This document shows positions 55,332 through 63,355 of a stretch of 64,000 nucleotides of DNA, piece after piece (position 1 is the stretch's first letter; the number at the start of each line of letters is the position of its first letter). The DNA is from Trebonia sp963773105 (GTDB lineage Bacteria; Actinomycetota; Actinomycetes; Streptosporangiales; Streptosporangiaceae), in contig CAVZAA010000005.1 in NCBI GenBank assembly GCA_963773105.1, positions 868,001-932,000 on the forward strand, written 5' to 3'. Position numbers and translations under genes: made by a program. The notes under the pieces were generated by a model. The model saw only the letters and a list, made by a program, of their open reading frames with translations, searched no databases and had not been told where the DNA came from.

Positions 55332-56345
55332 ATGACCGCGAGGGACACGGACTGGGACGGCGTGCGGCTGCACGTCGTCACCGGCAAGGGAGGCACCGGC
55401 AAGACCACCGTCGCCGCCGCACTCGCACTGGCTCTCGCGCACGCCGGCCGGAAGGTGCTGCTGATCGAGGCCGAGGGCAGGCAGGGCATCGCCCGGCTCT
55501 TCGACCGCCCGCCGCTCCCCTACGCGGAGCGCAAGATCGCCATCGGACCGGGCGAGGCGGACGACGGGCGCGGTGCGGGCGGCGACGTGTACGCGCTCGC
55601 CATCGACCCCGAGGGCGCGCTCCTTGACTATCTGCACATGTTCTACAACCTGCGGGGCGTCGGGAACGCGCTGAACAAGCTGGGCATGGTCGACTTCGCG
55701 ACCACGATCGCGCCCGGCCTGTCCGACGTGCTCGTCACCGGCAAGGCCACCGAGGCGACCCGCCGCAGGCAGCCGGGGTCGCGGACCGGCTTCGCCTACG
55801 ACGCGGTGGTGCTCGACGCGCCGCCGACCGGACGGATCGGCCGGTTTCTCAACGTCACGGCCGAGGTGTCCGGGCTGGCGAAGGTCGGCCCGGTCCGCGC
55901 CCACGCCGATTCGGTCGCCAACGTGATCAAATCACCGCAGACCGCCGTGCATTTCGTCTGCACCCTGGAGGAAATGCCGGTCCAGGAGACCCTCGACGGC
56001 ATCGCCGAGATCCGCTCGATTCCGGGCATGCAGGTCGGCGGCATCATGATCAACATGGTGCAGCCCGCGATGCTGAGCCGCGAGGAGCTGAAGGCACCGC
56101 CGGACCTGGCCGCCATGGCCGAGGCGCTGACCGCGGCCGGGCTGCACAGCACCGACGCGCTCGCCGCCGAGCTGGCCGAGGAACTCGCCGGGCACGCCCG
56201 TTATGTCGAACTCTCCGACCGCGAGCGGACCGACATCGAGGCGGCCGGCCAGCCGGTCTACGAGCTGACGCTGATCCCCGAGGGGATCGACCTGGCCGCC
56301 CTGCACCGGCTGGCCGCCGAGCTCCGCGATCAGGGTGCCGCGTGA
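55332..56345 (+). CDS. ArsA-type ATPase, first of pair (Rv3679-like)
   Basis: 337 aa P-loop ATPase of the Get3/ArsA group: deviant Walker A HVVTGKGGTGKTTVAAALAL, VLLIEAEGRQGIARLFD, VVLDAPPTGRIGRFLN (switch II) and INMVQPAMLSREEL. In M. tuberculosis the Rv3679-Rv3680 pair forms a complex with metal-free roles. ATG 55332 is preferred to TTG 55326. Its end overlaps the second ATPase by 4 bp. Confidence 0.9.
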   Translation: MTARDTDWDGVRLHVVTGKGGTGKTTVAAALALALAHAGRKVLLIEAEGRQGIARLFDRPPLPYAERKIAIGPGEADDGRGAGGDVYALAIDPEGALLDYLHMFYNLRGVGNALNKLGMVDFATTIAPGLSDVLVTGKATEATRRRQPGSRTGFAYDAVVLDAPPTGRIGRFLNVTAEVSGLAKVGPVRAHADSVANVIKSPQTAVHFVCTLEEMPVQETLDGIAEIRSIPGMQVGGIMINMVQPAMLSREELKAPPDLAAMAEALTAAGLHSTDALAAELAEELAGHARYVELSDRERTDIEAAGQPVYELTLIPEGIDLAALHRLAAELRDQGAA

Positions 56346-57550
56346 GCGGCGAGAGGGGGCAGAGCGTGACGACGACCAATCCGCAGCTTGACATCGACCG
56401 GATCATCGACGACCGGCGCATCAGGATCGTCGTCTGCTGCGGCTCCGGCGGCGTCGGGAAGACGACGGCGGCGGCCGCGATCGGGCTGCGGGCGGCCGAG
56501 CGCGGGCGCCAGGTCTGCGTGCTCACCGTCGACCCGGCCCGCAGGCTGGCCCAGTCGATGGGCCTGAGCTCCCTCGATAACACCCCCCGGCTGGTCGAGG
56601 GCATCGACGACGAGTCGGGCGGCAGCCTGCACGCGATGATGCTCGACATGAAGCGGACGTTCGACGAGGTCGTCGAGGCGCACTCCGACCCGACCCGGGC
56701 GGCGCAAATCCTGGCCAACCCGTTCTACCAGTCGCTGTCCTCCAGCTTCGCCGGCACCCAGGAGTACATGGCGATGGAGAAGCTCGGGCAGCTGCGGCGG
56801 TCAGACGAGTGGGACCTGATCGTCGTCGACACCCCGCCGAGCCGGTCCGCGCTCGATTTTCTCGACGCGCCCGAGCGGCTCGGCCGGTTCCTCGACGGAC
56901 GGCTGATCCGGCTGCTCACCAGCCCGGTCAAGGCCGGGCGCCCGTTCGGGCGGATGCTCAACGCCGGGTTTTCGATGATGACCGGCGCGATGACCAAGGT
57001 CCTCGGCGTCCAACTGCTCCGCGACGCGCAGACGTTCGTGACCGCGTTGGACACGATGTTCGGCGGGTTCCGCGAGCGCGCCGAAGCCACCTACCGGCTG
57101 CTCCAGGCACCCGGGACTTCGTTCCTGGTGGTGGCCACGCCGGAGCCGGACGCGCTGCGCGAGGCCTCCTACTTCGTCGAGCGGCTGGCCGAGGAGCGGA
57201 TGCCGCTGGCCGGGCTGCTGCTCAACCGGGTGCACAGCGCAGGCAGCTGCCGGCTGAGCGCCGCGCGCTCGCTGGGGGCTGCGGAGACTCTGGAAACCAT
57301 GATCTCGAACGGACCCTTGGCGGCTGATTCGGCCGCCGGTGACACCGTTGCCGTGGAGACGCTGACGGCCGCGGCGTTGCGCCTGCACGCGACGAGGATG
57401 AACCTGGGCGAGCGAGAGCGGCGGGTGGCCGGCTCGTTCATGTCGACGCACCCCGCCGTTCCCGTGGTCGAGGTGCCTGCGCTCCCCGACGACGTGCACG
57501 ACCTCGCCGGGCTACGCCGCGTCGGCGAGTCGTTCGCAGTTCAGGGATAG
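56342..57550 (+). CDS. ArsA-type ATPase, second of pair (Rv3680-like)
   Basis: 402 aa. Walker A VVCCGSGGVGKTTAAAAIGL, VLTVDPARRLAQSMGLSSL, switch II LIVVDTPPSRSALDFLDAPE and nucleotide-sensing NRVHSAGSCRLS. GTG 56342 overlaps the first ATPase. The pair likely assembles as a heteromer. Neither protein shows the Get3 zinc CxxC; client or pump partner is unknown. Confidence 0.92.
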   Translation: MSGERGQSVTTTNPQLDIDRIIDDRRIRIVVCCGSGGVGKTTAAAAIGLRAAERGRQVCVLTVDPARRLAQSMGLSSLDNTPRLVEGIDDESGGSLHAMMLDMKRTFDEVVEAHSDPTRAAQILANPFYQSLSSSFAGTQEYMAMEKLGQLRRSDEWDLIVVDTPPSRSALDFLDAPERLGRFLDGRLIRLLTSPVKAGRPFGRMLNAGFSMMTGAMTKVLGVQLLRDAQTFVTALDTMFGGFRERAEATYRLLQAPGTSFLVVATPEPDALREASYFVERLAEERMPLAGLLLNRVHSAGSCRLSAARSLGAAETLETMISNGPLAADSAAGDTVAVETLTAAALRLHATRMNLGERERRVAGSFMSTHPAVPVVEVPALPDDVHDLAGLRRVGESFAVQG

Positions 57551-57608
57551 CTGGCTTCGGCCGGCCTCATTGCCGACCCCGGCGCCAGTGCCGTCAGGGC
57601 GACGCTGC

Positions 57609-57914
57609 CTAGCCGGCCGCCACCAGCTCGTCGATGCCCTGGCGCTCGTAGCGGTCGCGGGCCCGCTCGAGCAGTTCGCGCCACGACGTTACGTCGGGCC
57701 TGCGGCGAAGCAGCGCACGCCGCTCGCGCTCGGTCATCCCGCCCCAGACGCCAAACTCAATGCCGTTGTCGAGCGCGTCCGCAAGGCACTCGGTACGCAC
57801 CGGGCAGCCCCGGCAGATGAGCTTTGCGCGGTTCTGGGCCGCACCCTGGACGAACAGCTCGTCAGGATCGGTCCCCTTACAGGCGGCGCGTGTGGTCCAG
57901 TCGGTGATCCACAT
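57609..57914 (-). CDS. WhiB-family redox-sensing regulator (WhiB4-like)
   Basis: 101 aa Fe-S protein. Four cluster cysteines: C12 in TRAACKGTD, then CRGCPVRTEC giving the C-x2-C-x5-C set, followed by the GVWGGMTERERR turn and a basic C-terminus. Position between the ArsA pair and the PBP gene matches Rv3681c (WhiB4). Start MWITDWTTR. A perfect palindrome lies 22 bp upstream. Confidence 0.93.
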   Translation of the reverse strand: MWITDWTTRAACKGTDPDELFVQGAAQNRAKLICRGCPVRTECLADALDNGIEFGVWGGMTERERRALLRRRPDVTSWRELLERARDRYERQGIDELVAAG

Positions 57915-57935
57915 GTGCCCAACTCCTCTTGATCG

Positions 57936-57955
57936 CCGGGTACACGTGTACCCGG
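57936..57955. promoter_or_regulatory. Perfect 20-bp palindrome upstream of whiB
   Basis: CCGGGTACACGTGTACCCGG reads identically on both strands and sits 22 bp before the whiB start. It could be an operator or form a 5'-leader hairpin covering the ribosome site. The rest of the 317-bp divergent gap (57915-58231) holds no gene. Confidence 0.6.
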
Positions 57956-58231
57956 ACGGTCTGCGATGACGGATTGCATGGGCCGTGAGGGTGTGCGGCC
58001 ACCCCAGTCACGGTTACCGGTTCGTGATAAAGGAACTTACGGAAGTCGGGGCACCCCTGCCAAGACCCGGTATGGCCATTTCATAGATAGTCCTAATGGG
58101 CTATATACAGCCGTTGGGATAGTCACCGACTGGTTGCGGACACACCCCCAGCGTGACGAAACTTGCTGCGTGCCGCCCTCTTGCCGACGGGACTGCAGTA
58201 GTACCGTGCTCGCCCGCGTACGCTATGACGC

Positions 58232-60586
58232 GTGCAGATCTTGAACTGGATCGCGGGTAAGACAAGCGCTGTCAGCCGCCTGATCATTTTCTCAGCGCTC
58301 GGCGGCGTGCTGGTGGCGGCCATGGTGGTGCCCGTCGTGGCGGCCACCGGCATTCTGGTGAGAAACACCGCCGATAAGTTCAGCACGATCGCGGTCGACG
58401 CCGACAGCCTCGCGCAGCGCTCGGCGATCTACGACCGCGACGGCCACCTGATCACGTACGTCTGGAACGTGGATCTCGGCGCCGGGATGACGTACGCGAA
58501 CGGCATCGACCGGCAGCCGGTGGCCTACAACCAGATCTCGCCGAACATGCTCACGGCGATCGTCGCGATTGAGGACGACCGGTTCTGGCAGCACGGCGCG
58601 CTCGACGTCAAGGGCACCTTCCGCGCGCTGCTTAACGACCTTGAGCACAAGCCGATCCAGGGCGGCTCCACCCTGGAGCAGCAGTACGTGAAGAACGTCC
58701 TCGTCCTGCAGGCGCTCGACGACCCGGCCGCCCAGAAGGCCGCCACCGCCGACAGCCTCTCGCGCAAGCTCGACCAGCTGCGGATGGCGGTCGAGGTTGC
58801 GCACACGATGTCGAAGCCGGAGATCCTCGCCGGGTACCTGAACGACTCGTACTACGGCGAAGGCGCGTGGGGCATCGAGGCCGCCGCGGAGACGTACTTC
58901 AGCACCACCGCCGCCAAGCTCACCATGATCCAGGCCGCCACCCTGGCCGGCATGGTGGAGAACCCGACCCGGTACGACGCGATCACCAACCCGGCCCAGG
59001 CGCTCATGCGGCGCAACACCGTTCTTGCCCGGATCGCGCAGACCAACCCGAGCGCACTCTCCCCGGCGGTCGCGGCCGGGATGGAGAAGTGGAAGCTCAG
59101 GATTCACCCCGGCGCCAAGCAGAACGGCTGCACCGCCAACACGGTCGGCAACGACGCCTTCTTCTGCGACTACGTGGTCCACGCGGTGCTGCTCGACAGC
59201 CAGCTCGGCGCGACCACCGAGGACCGCGCCAAGCTGCTCTCCACCGGCGGCCTGAAGATCTACACCACGCTCGCCCCGCAGGACCAGGCCGCCGCGACCA
59301 ACGCCGTCAACTACGTGATGCCGGCCAAGTCGAGCACCTACAACCCCGCGAAAAACGCCGACACCGAGGTGCTGATCCAGCCGGGCACCGGCGACGTGCG
59401 CGCGATCGCCGAGGACCGGCAGTACGGGCCCGACGTCAAGGCGGGCCAGACCGAGGTCGACTACGCGGTCAACAGCCAGTACGGCGGCCAGCAGGGCATC
59501 CAGACCGGTTCCTCGTCCAAGCTGTTCACCTTGATCACGGCGCTGGAGCAGGGCGTGCCCTTCGCCTACCAGAAAACCGTGACCAGTCCGTCAGTGGTCA
59601 CCGGCTACTACGACTGCCACGGGAACGGCACTCCTCCGTTCAACGTGAACAACTCCGAGGGCGCCGGCAGCGGCACCTACTCGCTGTACACGGGCACTAC
59701 CGGGTCGATCAACGTCTTCTTCGCCTACCTCGAGCAGAAGGTCGGCCTCTGCAACACGGTGCACACCGCGGCCGATCTCGGGGTGACCCGCGTGGACGGC
59801 AAGTCGCTGTTCTCGCCGGACGGGAAGTCGGGCACGCCGAGCTACCAGTACCCGGCCGACGACGAGCCCTCCTTCACCCTCGGCACGGTCGACGTCTCCC
59901 CGATGTCGATGGCCGCGGCCTACGCGGTGCCCGCCTCCGGCGGCATCTACTGCAAGCCGGTCGTGATGACCAAGATCATCGACGGCGCCGGCAAGCCGCT
60001 GCCGGTGCCGTCGGCCGGCTGCCATCGGGTGATATCGAGCGAGGTCGCGGAGGCCACCAACTACATCCTGCAGGGCGTGCTGACCGGGGGGACCGGCGCG
60101 GGCCTTGAGCTCTCCGGCTACCAGGCGGCCGGCAAGACCGGAACGTCCAACGTGGCCAGCGGGAACGGCACGCCGTTCGCGGCGTTCGCCGGCTACACCA
60201 CCGCCCTGACCGGCTACGCCTCGGTGTTTAACCCGGTCTCCCCGACGCAGGACACGATGACGGGCCAGAGCGCCTGCTATCGGGCTGAGTACACCGACTA
60301 CCCGACCTGCCCGTACGAGATGTACGGCGCGATGGCCTCGGGACAGACCTGGCATATGACGTTCGACCACGCCAACCTGACCGGTTCCGAGGACTTCCCG
60401 CAACTCTCGCCCAACAGCCCGCTGTGGAGTGGGGGCAACGGCCAGACCGTCAAGCAGCCGCCGAAGCCGAAGAAGCCCGGTAAGGGCAACGGCGGCGGCG
60501 GCGGGAACGGCGGCGGCGGCGGAAACGGCGGCGGCGGGGGAGGACCTACGCCTCCCGTTGTTCCCAACCCGGGTCCCACCCACTAA
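58232..60586 (+). CDS. ponA: Class A penicillin-binding protein (PonA2-like)
   Basis: 784 aa bifunctional transglycosylase/transpeptidase. TM anchor LIIFSALGGVLVAAMVVPVV; GT51 motifs AIVAIEDDRFWQHGALDVKG, IQGGSTLEQQYVKNVL and GYLNDSYYGEGAWGIEAAAE; transpeptidase SxxK in GSSSKLF, SxN in TTGSINVFFAYLEQ and KTG in AGKTGTSNVA. The C-terminus is a Pro/Lys then poly-Gly/Asn tail instead of a PASTA domain. GTG 58232. Order whiB-ponA2 matches Rv3681c-Rv3682. Confidence 0.93.
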   Translation: MQILNWIAGKTSAVSRLIIFSALGGVLVAAMVVPVVAATGILVRNTADKFSTIAVDADSLAQRSAIYDRDGHLITYVWNVDLGAGMTYANGIDRQPVAYNQISPNMLTAIVAIEDDRFWQHGALDVKGTFRALLNDLEHKPIQGGSTLEQQYVKNVLVLQALDDPAAQKAATADSLSRKLDQLRMAVEVAHTMSKPEILAGYLNDSYYGEGAWGIEAAAETYFSTTAAKLTMIQAATLAGMVENPTRYDAITNPAQALMRRNTVLARIAQTNPSALSPAVAAGMEKWKLRIHPGAKQNGCTANTVGNDAFFCDYVVHAVLLDSQLGATTEDRAKLLSTGGLKIYTTLAPQDQAAATNAVNYVMPAKSSTYNPAKNADTEVLIQPGTGDVRAIAEDRQYGPDVKAGQTEVDYAVNSQYGGQQGIQTGSSSKLFTLITALEQGVPFAYQKTVTSPSVVTGYYDCHGNGTPPFNVNNSEGAGSGTYSLYTGTTGSINVFFAYLEQKVGLCNTVHTAADLGVTRVDGKSLFSPDGKSGTPSYQYPADDEPSFTLGTVDVSPMSMAAAYAVPASGGIYCKPVVMTKIIDGAGKPLPVPSAGCHRVISSEVAEATNYILQGVLTGGTGAGLELSGYQAAGKTGTSNVASGNGTPFAAFAGYTTALTGYASVFNPVSPTQDTMTGQSACYRAEYTDYPTCPYEMYGAMASGQTWHMTFDHANLTGSEDFPQLSPNSPLWSGGNGQTVKQPPKPKKPGKGNGGGGGNGGGGGNGGGGGGPTPPVVPNPGPTH

Positions 60587-60613
60587 CCTCTAGCGCCAAT
60601 AGCGGATAACGCA

Positions 60614-60648
60614 GCGACCGTCGGACACCTCGGGTGTCCGACGGTCGC
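60614..60648. terminator. Terminator between ponA and the YegP gene
   Basis: Perfect 16-bp stem (60614-60629 with 60633-60648) with a 3-nt loop, between convergent genes; a short CTGCTTT follows on the plus strand. Confidence 0.88.
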
Positions 60649-60669
60649 CTGCTTTGACGAGCGGGCCGC

Positions 60670-60855
60670 CTAGTCCTCGGTCTCGTCCTCGATCTGATCG
60701 GTTGTGGCGTTGGTCTGCACCGACTTAATGCCCTGCCTGGCCGATTCTTTTCTCTCGTAGTGCTGGCTGGTGGCGATGATCTCACCGTTGCCCGCCACCA
60801 GGTTGAAGTGGAACTTGCCACTGTCGCCCCTTTTCAGCACGTACTTACCGCTCAT
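60670..60855 (-). CDS. YegP family (DUF1508) protein
   Basis: 61 aa: KYVLKRGDSGKFHFNLVAGN, GEIIATSQHYERKESARQGI, KSVQTNA. The F/Y-x-x-x-L-x-A-x-N-G-x-x-I-x-x-S-x-x-Y pattern defines the DUF1508 beta-hairpin unit (one copy, not two). Acidic tail. Often stress-related by association; function unproven. Confidence 0.88.
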   Translation of the reverse strand: MSGKYVLKRGDSGKFHFNLVAGNGEIIATSQHYERKESARQGIKSVQTNATTDQIEDETED

Positions 60856-60917
60856 CGTGCCCCCCGATCAGGCTGCCCCCCTGTTGACAGCCGTATATGT
60901 TACGTAGCCGACTTTAC

Positions 60918-61376
60918 TCAGGCCGCGCCGAGCTGGCGGCGGACCTCGGCGGCGACCCGGCCGCCCTCGGCCCGGCCCGCCACCTGCGGGGTCACGGCCT
61001 TCATGACCTTCCCCATGGCCGGCATTCCGGTCGCGCCGGTCTCGGCGATGGCCGCCGCGACCAAGGCAGTCAGCTCGTCGTCGGGAAGCTGGGCCGGCAG
61101 GTAGGCGGCGAGCACTTCGCCCTCCGCCCGCTCCGCCTCGGCCTGGTCAGCGCGGCCTGCCGCCTGGAACGCGTCAGCGGCCTCGCGGCGCTTCTTCGCC
61201 TCCCGGGTGAGCACCTTGACGATCTGCTCGTCAGAGAGCTCGTGCACGGAGTCGCCCGACACCTCTTCGTTGGTGATCGAGGTGAGCGCCATCCGCAGCG
61301 TGCGCAGCCGCACCTGGTCCCGCGCCCGCATCGCGTCGGTCAGGTCGGCTCGGAGCTGTTCCTTGAGTTCGTTCAC
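60918..61376 (-). CDS. GatB/YqeY domain-containing protein
   Basis: 152 aa: VNELKEQLRADLTDAMRARD, LRTLRMALTSITNEEVSG, the tail-domain segment EVLAAYLPAQLPDDELTALV and GKVMKAVTPQVAGRAEGGRV. This is the free-standing YqeY helical domain shared with GatB, implying tRNA binding. GTG 61376 fits the family N-terminus; an ATG at 61394 is in frame. Divergent from the phosphoesterase gene. Confidence 0.9.
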   Translation of the reverse strand: MNELKEQLRADLTDAMRARDQVRLRTLRMALTSITNEEVSGDSVHELSDEQIVKVLTREAKKRREAADAFQAAGRADQAEAERAEGEVLAAYLPAQLPDDELTALVAAAIAETGATGMPAMGKVMKAVTPQVAGRAEGGRVAAEVRRQLGAA

Positions 61377-61497
61377 AATGCCATCCTGCCCCACCCGGGC
61401 CGGCGGTGCCCGTCAATAACCGTCGGCCAGCCCGCCACGGAAACCTGATCGTCCGAACACGGGCCGCGCATCTCTGCAGGCATGGCACCATGGTTAG

Positions 61498-62415
61498 GTG
61501 CGCGCGCGAACAATAACCTCCCTTGCGGCCGTCGCTGGTGCCGCGGCCATCGGCTACGCCTCCGTCATCGAGCGCAACTGGTTTGCGCTCCGCCAGGAGA
61601 CGATCCCGGTGCTGCCGCCCGACGCAGGCCCGCTGCGCGTGCTGCACATCTCCGACATGCACCTGACGCCTGGCCGCCACCGGCTGATGTCCTTCGTCAG
61701 GTCGCTGGCCGCCCTCGAGCCCGACCTGGTCGTCAACACCGGGGACTCGATCGCGTCGCCCGACGCCATCAGCCCGCTGCTCGACTGCCTGGGCCCGCTG
61801 CTCGACAGGCCCGGCGCGTTCGTCTACGGATCGAACGACCTCTTCTCGCCCAAGCCGAGGAACCCGGCCCGCTACCTGTGGCGCACCAGCGCGGGCGAGC
61901 ACGAGGCGTACGTGCCCGACCTGCCGTGGGAGAAGCTCGGCGGCGAACTGGCGGCGGCGGGCTGGCTTGACCTCAACAACCACCGCGGTCAGCTCGCCGT
62001 CAACGGCCTCGACATCGCTCTGGCCGGGGTGCACGACCCGCACGCCGACCGGGACCGCTACGACCTGGTGGCGGGGCCGGCCGACCCGGCGGCCGACCTG
62101 CGGCTCGGCGTCCTGCACTCCCCCGAGCCGGCGGTGATGGACCTGTTCGCGGCCGACGGCTACGACCTCCTGCTGGCCGGGCATACGCACGGCGGCCAGC
62201 TCCGCGTACCCGGCTTCGGGGCGCTCACCACCAACTGCGGCATCGACCGGGCCCGGGTCAGCGGCCTGTCGATGCACCCGGAGATCTCCCCCGATGGCGG
62301 GAACACGGCGTGGCTCTACGTCTCCGCCGGACTTGGCACCTCCCCGTGGGCGCCCGTCAGGTTCGCCTGCCGCCCCGAGGCGACCCTGCTCACGCTGGTT
62401 CCCCGCTGGTCCTGA
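61498..62415 (+). CDS. Metallophosphoesterase (Rv3683-like)
   Basis: 305 aa calcineurin-like phosphoesterase. N-terminal signal/TM (ITSLAAVAGAAAIGYASVIE), LRVLHISDMHLTPGRH (D-x-H), LVVNTGDSIA (GD), VYGSNDLFSP (GNHD variant with Ser-Asn-Asp), VLHSPEP and LLLAGHTHGGQLRVP. The SND form is shared by membrane-linked YkuE/Rv3683 homologues. GTG 61498 start. Last protein gene before tRNA-Pro. Confidence 0.9.
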   Translation: MRARTITSLAAVAGAAAIGYASVIERNWFALRQETIPVLPPDAGPLRVLHISDMHLTPGRHRLMSFVRSLAALEPDLVVNTGDSIASPDAISPLLDCLGPLLDRPGAFVYGSNDLFSPKPRNPARYLWRTSAGEHEAYVPDLPWEKLGGELAAAGWLDLNNHRGQLAVNGLDIALAGVHDPHADRDRYDLVAGPADPAADLRLGVLHSPEPAVMDLFAADGYDLLLAGHTHGGQLRVPGFGALTTNCGIDRARVSGLSMHPEISPDGGNTAWLYVSAGLGTSPWAPVRFACRPEATLLTLVPRWS

Positions 62416-62508
62416 ACGTCGGCCGGCGCTGGTTGCGGCACCGTGCGCGAGACGTCAAGTTATCCGCTAAACTAACGGAGGTTCGTCCGGGAGGCTCCTC
62501 TCGGACAC

Positions 62509-62584
<76 letters not shown>

Positions 62585-62640
62585 GGTTGGACAACCTTGC
62601 TCGCTGGCCCTCTGGGCCAGCTCGCCGGGACTCGCAGTAT

Positions 62641-62741
62641 TTTCCCGGGGGGACGACCCCCCGGACCCCCCGGCGCGGCTTCGCCGCAAACCAGGGGACG
62701 ACCCCCAGCCCCCGATTTGCGGCTTCGCCGCAAATCGGGGG
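62641..62741. repeat. Tandem palindromic GC repeats with strong terminator after tRNA-Pro
   Basis: Two similar modules follow each other: a GGGGGACGACCCCC-type palindrome and the repeated GCGGCTTCGCCGCAAA (near 62673 and 62719). The last hairpin has a perfect 15-bp stem (62709-62723 with 62727-62741) and a T-rich run TTTTCTTTT at 62742-62750, a classic intrinsic terminator. The doubling looks like a REP-type element. Confidence 0.75.
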
Positions 62742-62750
62742 TTTTCTTTT

Positions 62751-63070
62751 GCTTATGGCTACTTAGGGCAAATGACTCCCTGTGATTTGGGTTACCTTCA
62801 TCACGATGTAACGTCCGGCGCGGGGAGGGCGTTTCACCAAGTGAGAGCCATACAGCGGTGATCCGCGATGACTACTGTAGGCACTTCGTAAGCGACAAAG
62901 AGTAACACTCTAAATAATTGTCCACGGAGTACACCGAGAAGGTCGATCACGCGTCCCTCTTGGGAGGGAATGAATACCCGGCGGCCTGCCAGCGGGACTC
63001 CTCAGTCCTGCGCACCGCCGATGGGAACTCCCGCAGCAGACCGGGCAAATCGGGAGAGGAGGCGGATGGC
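62751..63070. other. Interval without recognisable gene
   Basis: About 320 bp between the terminator and the small ORF. Lower GC than average in 62755-62910. No tRNA, family-like ORF or strong repeat seen. Confidence 0.5.
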
Positions 63071-63280
63071 ATGACGATAGGGACATTCAGCTTCGCAGAT
63101 TTCATTGCGCATGTTGCGCTTACCGTCTCCGGCCACCTCAGGCGTCGCCCCGACGCGGCCTGCGAGAGCGCGCTTCGCGCCGCATTCGCCGAGCTTGACG
63201 CCGAACTTGCCGCGATCCTGAGCGATCGGGCCGCGCCGCGCTTTTCTGCGCTGACGGGCACAGCCTCGCCCGCGACGTAG
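63071..63280 (+). CDS. Small hypothetical protein
   Basis: 69-aa ORF from ATG 63071 with GGAGAGGAGG nine bases upstream: MTIGTFSFADFIAHVALTVS, then a helical Ala/Arg-rich part (AACESALRAAFAELDAELAA). No family recognised. The ribosome site is the main support; the frame is open further upstream (from 62918). Confidence 0.4.
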   Translation: MTIGTFSFADFIAHVALTVSGHLRRRPDAACESALRAAFAELDAELAAILSDRAAPRFSALTGTASPAT

Positions 63281-63355
63281 GCCGACCACGTCGCGCCGAG
63301 TACCGTTCATCGCAGCGAAACCGCGCGTCCACGCCGCCCACGTACGTTCGCAAGC

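Noticed and set aside
60060..60242. ORFs antisense to the ponA 3' end, including a Pro-rich one at 60298-60579
   Set aside because: They mirror the Gly-rich tail and transpeptidase domain of the PBP.
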